NCBI GenBank assembly: GCA_000799755.1
Contig: JUHI01000001.1
Span: 744,001-808,000, forward strand
Reading direction: 5' to 3'
DNA: 64,000 nucleotides
DNA from: Martinezella tropici
Lineage (GTDB): Bacteria > Pseudomonadota > Alphaproteobacteria > Rhizobiales > Rhizobiaceae
Below are positions 27,347 through 36,336 of this stretch, piece after piece (position 1 is the first letter of the stretch; the number at the start of each line of letters is the position of its first letter). The notes beneath the pieces were generated by a model. The model was given only the letters and a program-made list of their open reading frames with translations. It was not told the DNA's origin and did no database searches. Made by a program: the position numbers and the translations under genes.

Positions 27347-28078
27347 TCAGGCCGATTGCGCGGCCGGCATGAGCAGGCTTTCCAGCTCGGTGATGTCGTT
27401 GAGGCAATAGTCCGATGCGGCCGTCAGCGTTTCGCGCGAACCCGTGCCCGTCAACACGCCGACCGTCAGGCCAACGCCGGCGTTGCGGCCCATATGGAGA
27501 TCGTGATTATTGTCACCGACGACGGCAACCTGCGCGGGCGAAAGACCCGTTGCCGCATAGAAGCCTAGCACCATGCCGGGCTCCGGCTTCGTACCGAAAC
27601 CGCTATCGTAACCGGCGATATAGTCGAGATAGTCGATGAAGCCGAAGCGGCGAGCCGTCTGACGGATGGAGCGCTCATTGTCGCTGGAGGCAACGCCGAG
27701 CTTGTAGCCGCGCGCATGCAGCCGCTGGAAGAAGGCGGCGAGATCGGTGACGGGCGAGGAAAAATCGGCCGCATGCGCAAAAAGCGCATCGAGCTTTTCC
27801 ACCAGCTCTGCGACACTCACTTTCGAGCCGGCTGCCACCAGCCCCTCGGAAATCTGCCTGGTATTGCCGGCGGCGAGCAGGCTGTCGGGCACGATATGAC
27901 CGGTGATCGGGTCCATGCCACAGGCCGACAAAAGGTGATCGGCGAGGATCGGATCATCCTGTGCGGCGATACGGGCGAGTTCACGATTGACCGGCAGCCA
28001 GCTCTGGTCGTAGTCGAGCAACGTGCCGTCCTTGTCGAAAAGGATGCCCGCAATCGCTCCCAGCTTGGCCGCCGTCAT
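27347..28078 (-). CDS. HAD-family hydrolase, phosphoglycolate-phosphatase-like
   Basis: A 243-residue HAD hydrolase. Motif I is FDKDGTLLDYDQSW (nucleophile D18 and acid D20), motif II a serine in VASSDNERS, and motif IV GDNNHDLHMGRNAG. A helical cap lies between motifs I and II, as in the Gph subgroup. It is located 12 bp after waaA and 84 bp before lpxK, so it may dephosphorylate a metabolite of the envelope pathway, but HAD substrates cannot be read from sequence. The KdsC-type Kdo-8-phosphate phosphatases are smaller and lack a cap, so it is probably not that enzyme. Confidence 0.85.
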   Translation of the reverse strand: MTAAKLGAIAGILFDKDGTLLDYDQSWLPVNRELARIAAQDDPILADHLLSACGMDPITGHIVPDSLLAAGNTRQISEGLVAAGSKVSVAELVEKLDALFAHAADFSSPVTDLAAFFQRLHARGYKLGVASSDNERSIRQTARRFGFIDYLDYIAGYDSGFGTKPEPGMVLGFYAATGLSPAQVAVVGDNNHDLHMGRNAGVGLTVGVLTGTGSRETLTAASDYCLNDITELESLLMPAAQSA

Positions 28079-28090
28079 GCCATTCCCTTC

Positions 28091-29410
28091 TTATCCGTTT
28101 GCCATCGTCTTCGGCATCAGCCGCGCCTTCACCGAAAGCGGGTTGATGTAGGGTTCAAGCCCCTTGACCGTTGCTGCGAGCGCGCCGCGCATTTCATGCA
28201 CGGCGGCAAAGCCGGCATCGATCATGCCGCGTCGCGCCGGGTCGTTGGTCAGCAGATAATGCACGCCGCGCGCGAGCATCTCGGTATCGCGCACGACGCG
28301 GGCACTGCCGCGGCGGGCAAGCAGCTGATAGGAATCGCGGAAATTCTGCACGTGGCCACCGGTCAGAATGGCGCAGCCAAGCATGGCCGGCTCCAGCGGA
28401 TTCTGACCGCCCTCGTTGAACAGCGATTTGCCCATGAAGGCGACTTCGGTCATCCGCAGATATAGCCCCATCTCGCCGATCGTATCGCCGAGAAAGACAT
28501 CGACATCCGGCGAGAGGATATCGTTGCGGGTGCGGCGCGCTACTTTCAGACCCTGCTCCACGAGCGTTGCCTCGATGGCGTCGCAGCGCTCCGGATGACG
28601 CGGTACGATGATGGTGAGCTGGCCGTTGTGATCCCTCAGCATCGCGTGAACGGATGCGGCAGCATCCTCCTCGCCCTCGAAGGTGGAGACGGCCGCCCAG
28701 GTCTTGCGGTCGCCGATCTGCTTCATGTAGCCGGCAAGCGTCGGCGCATCATAGGATGGCGCGTCGGTATCGACCTTGAGATTGCCTGACTTCAGGACCT
28801 GGCGGGCACCGAGATCGCGGAAACGCTCCGCGTCGAGATCAGACTGCGCCACAACCAGCGCCAGATTTTCAAACAGAGCCTCGGCAAGCGACGGATGCCG
28901 GCTCCAGCGCTCGAAGGAGCGGTCCGACATGCGGGCATTGACGAGGATCTGCGGGATGCGCCGGCGGCCAAGCTCCATGATGGTTGTCGGCCAGATCTCG
29001 GATTCGGCGAAAATGGCGCAATCGGGTTGCCAGTAGTCGAGGAAGCGCTTGATGGCGGGCTTGAGGTCAAGCGGCACGTACTGATGAATGACCTCCTCGC
29101 CAAGGCGCTGCTGCGCGACCTTGGCCGAGGTTATCGTGCCCGTCGTCAGGATGACGTGAATGTCGCGACGGCGGATTTCGCGGATCAAGGGAATGACGGC
29201 CGAGGTCTCGCCAACACTCGCGGCATGAAACCAGATCAACGGCCCCTGCGGACGGTTGGCGCTGGCATAACCCGAGCGCTCCAGTTTGCGGGAGCCGTCT
29301 TCCTTGCCCTTTGCCGCACGAACGGCGAGATAGGGCCCGATGAACGGATAGACGGCGATTCCACCAAAACGATAGGCGCTCAAGGCAAGACGCGCCCTGA
29401 GGCTACTCAT
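28091..29410 (-). CDS. waaA: 3-deoxy-D-manno-octulosonic acid (Kdo) transferase
   Basis: A 439-residue GT-B enzyme that adds Kdo residues to the lipid A precursor. It has a short hydrophobic N-terminal anchor (about 8-30). The N-terminal Rossmann domain includes IWFHAASVGETSAVIPLI, with the family's catalytic glutamate in GET. The C-terminal donor domain includes FMGKSLFNEGGQNPLEPA, the family signature. The start MSSLRARLALSAYR is typical. The gene is in the pmbA-to-lpxK cluster, and its neighbour lpxK makes the acceptor-related product. A gap of 180 bp separates it from the DUF4170 gene. Confidence 0.94.
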   Translation of the reverse strand: MSSLRARLALSAYRFGGIAVYPFIGPYLAVRAAKGKEDGSRKLERSGYASANRPQGPLIWFHAASVGETSAVIPLIREIRRRDIHVILTTGTITSAKVAQQRLGEEVIHQYVPLDLKPAIKRFLDYWQPDCAIFAESEIWPTTIMELGRRRIPQILVNARMSDRSFERWSRHPSLAEALFENLALVVAQSDLDAERFRDLGARQVLKSGNLKVDTDAPSYDAPTLAGYMKQIGDRKTWAAVSTFEGEEDAAASVHAMLRDHNGQLTIIVPRHPERCDAIEATLVEQGLKVARRTRNDILSPDVDVFLGDTIGEMGLYLRMTEVAFMGKSLFNEGGQNPLEPAMLGCAILTGGHVQNFRDSYQLLARRGSARVVRDTEMLARGVHYLLTNDPARRGMIDAGFAAVHEMRGALAATVKGLEPYINPLSVKARLMPKTMANG

Positions 29411-29590
29411 TTCGATCGCCTCCTATCCCAGCTGATCACCATCAATGCCAAATCCCGATTATCAACCGGCCGAATAAACAGCCGAATTTTCGTTCTTATT
29501 GTGTCAAAGATACTGCTTCATGACCGGATTTAAAGCGGTAACGCCTCGCCGGACGGAGATATCAAATGCAAAATTCGGTGTGAGGCAACC

Positions 29591-29836
29591 TCAGGAAGCC
29601 GCTTTTTCCTGCGGATCGAGCAGGCGGTGCAGATGGACGATGAAATAACGCATATGGGCGTTGTCAACGGTCTGCTGTGCCTTGGACTTCCACGCCGTCA
29701 GCGCGCTCGCATAATCGGGATACATGCCGACGATATCGAGTTCGTTGAGATTGCGGAACTGAACCTCTTCGAGGTTTTCCAGTTCGCCGCCGAAGACAAG
29801 GTGCAGGAGCTGCTTTTTGCCGCTGGTATCAGTCAT
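29591..29836 (-). CDS. DUF4170 domain protein
   Basis: An 81-residue soluble protein of the DUF4170 family, found in alphaproteobacteria almost always beside waaA and cysQ-like genes. Visible features are LHLVFGGELE, DIVGMYPDYASALTAWKSKAQ and MRYFIVHLHRLLDP. The compact alpha/beta pattern has no catalytic signature. It lies 60 bp after the cysQ-like gene and 180 bp before waaA on the same strand. The conserved neighbourhood hints at a link with lipopolysaccharide core assembly, but this is inference. Confidence 0.87.
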   Translation of the reverse strand: MTDTSGKKQLLHLVFGGELENLEEVQFRNLNELDIVGMYPDYASALTAWKSKAQQTVDNAHMRYFIVHLHRLLDPQEKAAS

Positions 29837-29896
29837 TTTCGTCTCTTTCTGCTATCGTCCCCTCCGCTCTCCATCTGAGGGATTTTGACCAAAAGG

Positions 29897-30706
29897 TCAA
29901 CCGTCTCGTCGATGGGAAAGTTGGTGGAGAAACTCCGGTAATTGCGATGCCGATGCACCGCATAATTCGTCATGCGATACTTCGGCGCGATTGTAGCGGA
30001 GCGCATTGCCCGAGAGATCCACGAGAGCGCCGCCGGCGCGCTCCAGAATGAGGTCGGCGGCAGCCAGATCCCAGTCGTGGGAGTTGCGCTTGACGATCGT
30101 CCCTTCGAGGCGCCCATCCGCCACCATGGCGAGGCGATAGGCAAGCGACGGAACGTGCTTCACCCGCTCGACCGTCTTGCGGAAATCCGGATCGAAGCCC
30201 TTCAACATGTCCTCGCCGGTCGCCAGCCGATGAATATCGTCGCCGACCCTCTTGGAAACGCTGATCGGCTTGCCATTCTTCAAGGCCTGTCCGCCGGCCG
30301 TTGCCACAAAGAGCTCGTCCAGCGCCGGCGCATAGAGAACACCCGCCACGGGCCGCCCATCGGTGACGACGGCGACGCTGACGCACCAGAGATCCAGACC
30401 CGAGAGAAAGCCTCTGGTGCCATCGATCGGATCGACCACGAAGACGGTCGCATGCTTCAGCCGCTCGGCATCGTCATCCGTTTCCTCGGAAAGCCAGCCA
30501 TAGTCCGGTCGCGCCGGACGCAGGGTGGCGGCAAGACTTTCATTGGCGGCGAAATCGGCGGCGCTGACCGGAGACTGGCCGTTGTTCTTCCACCAGACCT
30601 CCGGCGATTGCCGGAAGAAACCGAGAGCGATCTTACCCGCCTCGAGCGCGGCCCCGACGATCAGGTCCACATCGCTCAACTGGCCGGCCTTCTGGCTATC
30701 GATCAT
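29897..30706 (-). CDS. cysQ: Inositol monophosphatase family, CysQ-like 3'(2'),5'-bisphosphate nucleotidase
   Basis: A 269-residue Mg2+-dependent, Li+-sensitive-type phosphatase. Metal-binding motifs are WLSEET (E74 and E75 region), DPIDGTRGF (D92, D95) and WDLAAADLILERAGG. CysQ removes phosphate from 3'-phosphoadenosine 5'-phosphate, a by-product of sulphate activation. Whether this copy acts on PAP or on inositol phosphates cannot be settled from sequence. It begins 27 bp after pmbA and is followed by DUF4170 and waaA, so it is embedded in the envelope operon. Confidence 0.87.
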   Translation of the reverse strand: MIDSQKAGQLSDVDLIVGAALEAGKIALGFFRQSPEVWWKNNGQSPVSAADFAANESLAATLRPARPDYGWLSEETDDDAERLKHATVFVVDPIDGTRGFLSGLDLWCVSVAVVTDGRPVAGVLYAPALDELFVATAGGQALKNGKPISVSKRVGDDIHRLATGEDMLKGFDPDFRKTVERVKHVPSLAYRLAMVADGRLEGTIVKRNSHDWDLAAADLILERAGGALVDLSGNALRYNRAEVSHDELCGASASQLPEFLHQLSHRRDG

Positions 30707-30733
30707 CCAATCATTCCAATCTCTGCTCGTGTC

Positions 30734-32086
30734 TCAGCGGCCAGCCAGCGTCATGCCTTCGATCGCGAGCGTCGGAGCGGCTATGCCGAAATCGCGGTCG
30801 ATATCGTTGGCCGGAGTGACGCGCATGAACATGTCCTTCAGGTTGGAGGCAATGGTCACCTCCGACACCGGGAAGGTCAATTCACCGTTCTCGATCCAGA
30901 AGCCTGTCGCGCCGCGGCTGTATTCACCTGTTATCATGTTGACGCCCTGGCCGATCAGTTCGGTCACATAGAAGCCCGTTCCGACACTGCGGATCAGCTC
31001 CTCCGGCGAGACATCGCCCGGCTCCAGTGCGAGATTTGTGGATGCCGGCGATACCGCCGTGCCGCCGCGCACGCCCCGGCCGTTGGTCTTCAGACCGCCG
31101 CCGATTTCCCGCGCCGTCGCCGTGGAGAGGAACCAGGACTTCAGCACACCGTCTTCAATCATGACAAGCCGCTTGCCGGATACACCCTCGCCGTCGAAAG
31201 GACGCGAGGAAGGGCCGCGCACGATCAGCGGATCGTCCGTTATCGACAGACCTGCCTTCAACACCTGCTGACCCATCTTGTCGCGCAGGAAGCTGGTCTT
31301 GCGGGCGACAGAGGCACCGTTGATAGCGCCGGCAATATGGCCGACGAAACCGCGCGCAACACGCGGGTCGAAAACGACGGTAACATTCTTGTCCGTCGGA
31401 ACCTGGCGCGGATTGATACGCTTGATGACACGCTCGCCAGCGCGGCGGCCGATCTCCTCGGCAGCGTCGAGATCGGCGAAATAGAGACGGCTGTCGAAAT
31501 CATAGTCGCGTTCCATGCCGGTACCTTCACCGGCGATCACGCTGACGGAGCGCCCGAAGCGCGACCCCATGTAATGACCGGCAAAGCCATGCGAGGTGAC
31601 GAGCACGAGGCCACCCATGCCTGCGGAAGCACCGGCGCCTGAGGAATTGGTGACGCCGGGAACGGCAAGCGCAGCGGCTTCGGTCGCAAGCGCCGCTTCG
31701 CGAAGCTGCTCCGTGGAAACCTCGGTGGGGTCGAACAATTCGAGATCGGGATAGCTCTTGGCAAGATCCGCCTGATCGGCAAGGCAGACGAAGGGATCTT
31801 CAGGCGAAACCTTGGCCATAGCCACGGCGCGCTCGGCAAGCGCGCTGAGGTCGAAACCGGGATTGGCGGAAACGCTGGCAACGCGATTGCCGACGAAGAC
31901 CCTGAGCGAGAAGTCGTCGCTCTCGGAGGATTCGGTGCCCTCGACCTTGCCGAGGCGCACGCTGACGGAATGGGCGCGCGACCGCACCACGACGGCATCG
32001 GCCGCATCCGCACCGGCTTTCCGGGCGAGGTCGATCAACTGGCTGGCACGGGAAAGCAGAGTGGCGGAATCGATTTCTGAGGTCAT
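30734..32086 (-). CDS. pmbA: TldD/PmbA-family protein, PmbA (TldE) type
   Basis: A 450-residue member of the TldD/PmbA family of proteins, which process microcin B17 and help degrade the antitoxin CcdA in E. coli. In the TldD-TldE heterodimer only TldD carries the HExxxH metal site. I see no such motif here, which fits the PmbA/TldE partner. Conserved stretches include SGAGASAGMGGLVLVTSHGFAG, PRQVPTDKNVTVVFDPRVA and NMITGEYSRGATGFWIENGE. It heads the leftward cluster and is divergent from the KefB-like gene, with 150 bp between. tldD is not in the window. Confidence 0.9.
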   Translation of the reverse strand: MTSEIDSATLLSRASQLIDLARKAGADAADAVVVRSRAHSVSVRLGKVEGTESSESDDFSLRVFVGNRVASVSANPGFDLSALAERAVAMAKVSPEDPFVCLADQADLAKSYPDLELFDPTEVSTEQLREAALATEAAALAVPGVTNSSGAGASAGMGGLVLVTSHGFAGHYMGSRFGRSVSVIAGEGTGMERDYDFDSRLYFADLDAAEEIGRRAGERVIKRINPRQVPTDKNVTVVFDPRVARGFVGHIAGAINGASVARKTSFLRDKMGQQVLKAGLSITDDPLIVRGPSSRPFDGEGVSGKRLVMIEDGVLKSWFLSTATAREIGGGLKTNGRGVRGGTAVSPASTNLALEPGDVSPEELIRSVGTGFYVTELIGQGVNMITGEYSRGATGFWIENGELTFPVSEVTIASNLKDMFMRVTPANDIDRDFGIAAPTLAIEGMTLAGR

Positions 32087-32236
32087 GACTTGGCCTTTCC
32101 TTCGCGTTCCATTTATTGTGCACTACATAAAGCATCAAGGGCGGCAAAGCCGATTCTTGTTCTAATCCCTTCACGCCTGGTTGTTTATGATGGCCGCGCG
32201 TCGCAACACCGCCTGCCCCACGGAAAGAAACAGACG

Positions 32237-34057
32237 ATGTCCGCCCCCAATACGCTCTTCACCGAAACCCTGCTGCTGCTCGGAGGCGCCGTTGTCACGG
32301 CGCCGATCTTCAAGAAACTGGGGCTCGGCACAGTGCTCGGCTATCTGGCGGCCGGCGTGGTGATCGGCCCGATCCTCCACAGCATCGGCGACAGCGAGTC
32401 TGTGCTGTCCGTCGCCGAACTCGGCGTCGTCTTTCTGTTGTTCATCATCGGCCTGGAGTTGAAGCCGTCACGTCTCTGGCAGATGCGGCGCGATATTTTC
32501 GGTCTCGGCACGGCACAGGTGGTCTTGAGCGGGCTGGCGCTGATGGTCGCATCCTATCTCGGCGGCATTGCCGGCTGGAAGGGCAGCATCATCATCGGCT
32601 TCGGCCTGGCGCTTTCCTCAACCGCGTTTGCCATGCAGATCCTCGAGCAGCAGGGCGACGTCAATACGAAATACGGCCAGCGCTCCTTCTCGGTGCTGTT
32701 GCTGCAGGATCTCGCCATCGTGCCGTTGCTGGCGCTGATCACCGTTCTCGACGGCGCGCAGCAAACCGCCAATCCGCTGCCGAGCCTTGCGATCGCCGTC
32801 GGCGCGGTGGCGGCAATGATCATCGCCGGTCGCTATCTTCTGACGCCGCTTTTCCAGGTGATTGCGCGCACCGGCGCCCGCGAGGCGATGATTGCCGCCG
32901 CCCTTTTCGTCGTCATGGGATCGGCGACGCTGATGCAGCTTGCCGGCCTCTCGATGGCCATGGGCGCCTTTCTCTCCGGCGTGATGCTGGCGGAATCCTC
33001 CTACCGTCATGAGCTGGAGGCGGATATCGAGCCCTTCCGCGGCGTGCTGCTTGCCATTTTCTTCATCGCCGTCGGTCTGTCGCTGAAGCTGGAGGTGATC
33101 CTCGATAATTGGGTGATGATCGTGCTCGCCGTCCCTGTGATGATGCTCATCAAGGCGGTCGTGATCTATGCGCTCTGCCGCGTGGCGGGCTCGCCGCACA
33201 ATGACGCCGTGCGCATCGCCGGGCTGCTGCCGCAGGGCGGTGAATTCGGCTTCGTGCTGTTCAGCGCGGCCAGCGCCAGCGGCGGGTTGTTTTCCGCCAA
33301 CACGGCATCGATGCTGATCGCCATCGTAACCCTGTCGATGGCGCTGACGCCGCTGAGCTCCGCACTCGCCAAGCGCCTGATGAAGGGCGACACGCAGGAA
33401 GAGCTGGACGAGGATTTCGAGGGCGCCGGTTCCGACGTGCTGATGATCGGCTTTTCCCGTTTCGGCCAGATCGCGGCACAGATCCTGCTTGCGAGCGGTC
33501 GCGACGTAACCGTCATCGATTTCTCGGCCGACCGCATCCGCCAGGCATCGAGCTTCGGATTCCGCATCTATTTCGGCGACGGGACCCGCAAGGACGTGCT
33601 GCGCTCCGCCGGCATCGACCGCGCCAAGATCGTCGTCGTCAGCACGCATCTGCGAGATGTGACCGACAAGATCGTCGAGCTCGTGCAGACAGATTACCCG
33701 CATGCGCGCATCTTCGTGCGCTCCTACGACCGCGTTCATTCGATCGAGCTGCGCCACAAGGGCGTGGACTACGAGCTGCGCGAGACGCTGGAATCCGGTC
33801 TGCTGTTCGGCCGCCGCACTCTGGAGGCGCTTGGTGTCAGCGAAGCGGAGGCCTATGAGATCGGCGAGGATATCCGCAAGCGCGACGAGCAACGGCTGGT
33901 GTTGCAGGTGAGCGAGGGCCTGCAGGCCGGCACCGACATGCTCTATTCCCGCCCCGTCAAGCCGGAGCCGCTGGTCAAGCCGAAGCGTGCAGCCGAAACC
34001 TACAGCGACGCCGACGATCTCGTGGCCTTGCCGCAGGAGGAGCCGGAGCGGGCTTAA
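32237..34057 (+). CDS. KefB/KefC-like monovalent cation:proton antiporter
   Basis: A 606-residue CPA2 antiporter. About twelve membrane helices occupy residues 1-385, with GVVFLLFIIGLELKPSRLW and LPQGGEFGFVLFSAAS typical of KefB/KefC. A C-terminal RCK/TrkA-N domain (about 400-520) contains GFSRFGQIAAQIL, where the usual central glycine of GxGxxG is serine, and the acidic residue in VIDFSAD, suggesting NAD(H) binding. It probably exports K+ and may be gated by a nucleotide or thiol adduct. The ATG at 32237 is preferred; the longer frame's N-terminus is not membrane-like. It is convergent with the monooxygenase gene. Confidence 0.9.
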   Translation: MSAPNTLFTETLLLLGGAVVTAPIFKKLGLGTVLGYLAAGVVIGPILHSIGDSESVLSVAELGVVFLLFIIGLELKPSRLWQMRRDIFGLGTAQVVLSGLALMVASYLGGIAGWKGSIIIGFGLALSSTAFAMQILEQQGDVNTKYGQRSFSVLLLQDLAIVPLLALITVLDGAQQTANPLPSLAIAVGAVAAMIIAGRYLLTPLFQVIARTGAREAMIAAALFVVMGSATLMQLAGLSMAMGAFLSGVMLAESSYRHELEADIEPFRGVLLAIFFIAVGLSLKLEVILDNWVMIVLAVPVMMLIKAVVIYALCRVAGSPHNDAVRIAGLLPQGGEFGFVLFSAASASGGLFSANTASMLIAIVTLSMALTPLSSALAKRLMKGDTQEELDEDFEGAGSDVLMIGFSRFGQIAAQILLASGRDVTVIDFSADRIRQASSFGFRIYFGDGTRKDVLRSAGIDRAKIVVVSTHLRDVTDKIVELVQTDYPHARIFVRSYDRVHSIELRHKGVDYELRETLESGLLFGRRTLEALGVSEAEAYEIGEDIRKRDEQRLVLQVSEGLQAGTDMLYSRPVKPEPLVKPKRAAETYSDADDLVALPQEEPERA

Positions 34058-34202
34058 GCTTAAGTGCTCGGTTTGCGCAGGCTCCCGAACAAAAGTCGCC
34101 CTGCGGCTCTCGCAAAATCTCTCGCCGAGCTCTTGACGTTCAACGGGCTTGTGTCCGGCGAGCTTGCATCGATTGTATCATGGCATTCGGCGACAGACCG
34201 GC

Positions 34203-35435
34203 TTATTCCCGGACTAAGTGCCCATAGTTCGGCAGATTAAGCGCATTATGTGCTGCGCTGGAGTGCTCCGCATGCGCCACTGCCTTCCCTGACGCCATCA
34301 TCGCGGCGAGCGCGGCGTTGCGCGCGTCAAGTTCCTCCTGCGTGCGCGGCATGAGCAGGCTCCCGCCTTCCCTAAGGGCGAGCGCCTGGTTTGCTTCCAT
34401 GAACGGCCGCGCTATCCGTTCATAGGCAGCAAAAGCATCGACAGGATCTGTGTGCGTTGCGAGCTCACCGGCGAGGACATAGGCGCCGACCAGGGCAAGA
34501 CTCGTGCCCTGTCCCGACAGAAATGACGGCGCATGCGCGGCGTCGCCGATCAGCGCCACGCGGCCGGACGACCAGCGTGGCATGTGGATCTGACTGACCG
34601 TGTCGAAGAACAGGTCATCCGCCCGCTGCATGGCTTCGACCAAACGGCCGGATATTCCGCCGCAATGGCGAAACATTTCTGCCGTTCGCTGCCGCTGCCT
34701 ATCGACATCCGTGTTCGAATGGAATGGCGGCTCGTCAGTCGCGAAATTCAGGAAAGCCAGGAGCGTGGGGCTGTCGCCAACCGCGTACACGCCCGCCGTG
34801 CGGCCCGGTTCGGCGTAGATGACGGCTTCGTGTGAAAAGCCAGCATCGTTCGGCAGCGAGAAGAGGTTGAAGCAAAAGCCAAGATAACGGCTGAAGGGCC
34901 CCTCCGGCCCGAATGCCAAGGCGCGTGTGTTGGAATGCATCCCGTCCGCGCCGATCACGATATCGAACCTCTGTTCCGATCCGCTTCTGAAGCGAACCTC
35001 CACTCCGACGCCATCGTCCTGCAACGCCTCGATGGAATCATTGAACAGGTAACGGACCCGCCTGTCGCGGGTGAGCTGGTAGAGAACCGACGTCAGCTCG
35101 CCACGTGGCAACTCGACGTGGCGGCGGGTCGCGCCGCCGGTCAGGTCCTCCGGCATGATGGTGGCGATCGCGTTTCCATCAGCATCTATGAACCGCAGCC
35201 GTCGGGTGTCGATATGAGCCGACCGGAGTTCAGGGAGCACACCCATGCGCTCGACAACGTCGATCGCGGTGCCCCGCAAGTCTATGGGATAGCCACCGCT
35301 GCGAATGGTCGGCGCCCGCTCCACCACCGTCACATCGAAGCCGTAGCGATCGAGCCAATAGGCCAATGCCGGCCCGGCAACGCTCGCCCCAGAGATCAGG
35401 ACCGAGCGGGATTTTGCGCCTTTCACGTCGGACAT
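34203..35435 (-). CDS. FAD-dependent aromatic-hydroxylase-type monooxygenase
   Basis: A 410-residue group A flavoprotein monooxygenase. The FAD-binding beta-alpha-beta start is LISGASVAGPALAYWLDRYG (G16, S18, G21) with E39 binding ribose. RVALIGDAAHAPSFLSGQGT is the second FAD motif. The family also includes TetX-like enzymes; the substrate cannot be inferred. The ATG at 35435 follows GGAGAAG at a good distance, so it is preferred over the ATG at 35453. It is divergent from a TetR regulator with two palindromes between them, the arrangement of a substrate-induced enzyme and its repressor. Confidence 0.88.
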   Translation of the reverse strand: MSDVKGAKSRSVLISGASVAGPALAYWLDRYGFDVTVVERAPTIRSGGYPIDLRGTAIDVVERMGVLPELRSAHIDTRRLRFIDADGNAIATIMPEDLTGGATRRHVELPRGELTSVLYQLTRDRRVRYLFNDSIEALQDDGVGVEVRFRSGSEQRFDIVIGADGMHSNTRALAFGPEGPFSRYLGFCFNLFSLPNDAGFSHEAVIYAEPGRTAGVYAVGDSPTLLAFLNFATDEPPFHSNTDVDRQRQRTAEMFRHCGGISGRLVEAMQRADDLFFDTVSQIHMPRWSSGRVALIGDAAHAPSFLSGQGTSLALVGAYVLAGELATHTDPVDAFAAYERIARPFMEANQALALREGGSLLMPRTQEELDARNAALAAMMASGKAVAHAEHSSAAHNALNLPNYGHLVRE

Positions 35436-35453
35436 GCGACTTCTCCAATGCAT

Positions 35454-35518
35454 TAAGATACTATACGCATCTTATGGCACCAGAAATGAGCACACAATAG
35501 GATGCAGGTTGCATCTTA
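35454..35518. promoter_or_regulatory. Candidate TetR operators in the monooxygenase/TetR gap
   Basis: Two related palindromes lie in the 100-bp divergent gap. TAAGATAC ... GCATCTTA spans 35454-35474, and GATGCA-GGT-TGCATC at 35501-35515 is perfect. The octamer GCATCTTA occurs at both (35467-35474 and 35511-35518). They would let one repressor control both genes. Confidence 0.6.
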
Positions 35519-35535
35519 AATGAGGATAGAGATGA

Positions 35536-36147
35536 ATGAAGGCTGAGAAAACTGGACGGCGGCGGGGCGCTCGGCTGGAAGACGCCATCCTGGATGCCGC
35601 ATGGGCCGAATTGGTCGAACAGGGCTATCCCGGCCTCACGCTGGAGGGTGTCGCCAAGCGTGCCGGCACCAGCAGGCCGGTGCTCTATCGACGCTGGCCG
35701 AGCCGCACCGCGCTCGCAACGGCTGCCTTGGGACGGCATCTAGTGCAGAATCCGATCGTCGTGCCCGATCTCGGCAATATCCGCGACGAGACTTGCCTTC
35801 TGCTTCGCGAGCTATCCAATCGCGCCCGGCCCGACATGATCAGACTGATTTTCGACATGCAGAAGGATCTGATGGAGAAGCAGACAAACCTGGCGGAGGT
35901 CAGGGCGCATCTCAGGGCAGAGATTGTCGATTCCGACGTCATGCAAACCATCCTGACACGGGCGATCGATCGCGGCGAAGTCATCGCGTCCCGCCTCACC
36001 CCGCGGATCGTGGCGCTGCCAACGGATCTTGCGCGTCACGAGATTCTGATGACTTTCCAGCCCTTGTCGGATGCAGCCATCAGGGAAATTGTCGATGAGA
36101 TCTTCCTGCCGCTGATCAACGCTACCGATGAGGGAACATCTTCCTAA
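35536..36147 (+). CDS. TetR-family transcriptional regulator
   Basis: A 203-residue TetR regulator. The N-terminal DNA-binding domain (about 13-60) reads ILDAAWAELVEQGYPGLTLEGVAKRAGTSRPVLYRRWPSR in overlapping stretches, with the recognition helix near GTSRPVLYRRW. The C-terminal ligand domain is all-helical and specific to each member. It is divergent from a flavin monooxygenase, and probably represses that gene and itself through the palindromes between them. The ligand may be the enzyme's substrate. The start at 35536 places the helix-turn-helix at the usual distance. Confidence 0.9.
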   Translation: MKAEKTGRRRGARLEDAILDAAWAELVEQGYPGLTLEGVAKRAGTSRPVLYRRWPSRTALATAALGRHLVQNPIVVPDLGNIRDETCLLLRELSNRARPDMIRLIFDMQKDLMEKQTNLAEVRAHLRAEIVDSDVMQTILTRAIDRGEVIASRLTPRIVALPTDLARHEILMTFQPLSDAAIREIVDEIFLPLINATDEGTSS

Positions 36148-36240
36148 ACGATCGACGCGACGACCTTCGTCCGATTTCATTCCAGATCGGCTCGCTCATG
36201 GCGAGATGGCCGCATCCCGCATTCGAACGAGCGGCACACC

Positions 36241-36290
36241 AGGATAATTCTATCGAAACCTCGAAGCGGTGTTCGCGTCTGGAATTGCGT
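36241..36290. repeat. Rhizobial intergenic palindromic element, diverged copy 3
   Basis: On the minus strand it shares ACCGCTTCG and the arm pattern GAATT ... AATTC with the element at 46309-46371, but the A-run core has decayed. It lies in the 189-bp gap between the TetR and patatin genes. Confidence 0.4.
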
Positions 36291-36336
36291 GAAAACACAT
36301 GAGACGCCATTCGGCGGCTTCGCTTGAACCGAAACT

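Noticed and set aside
29972..31642. A 556-residue plus-strand open frame
   Set aside because: It is antisense to cysQ and pmbA, whose conserved motifs settle the coding strand.
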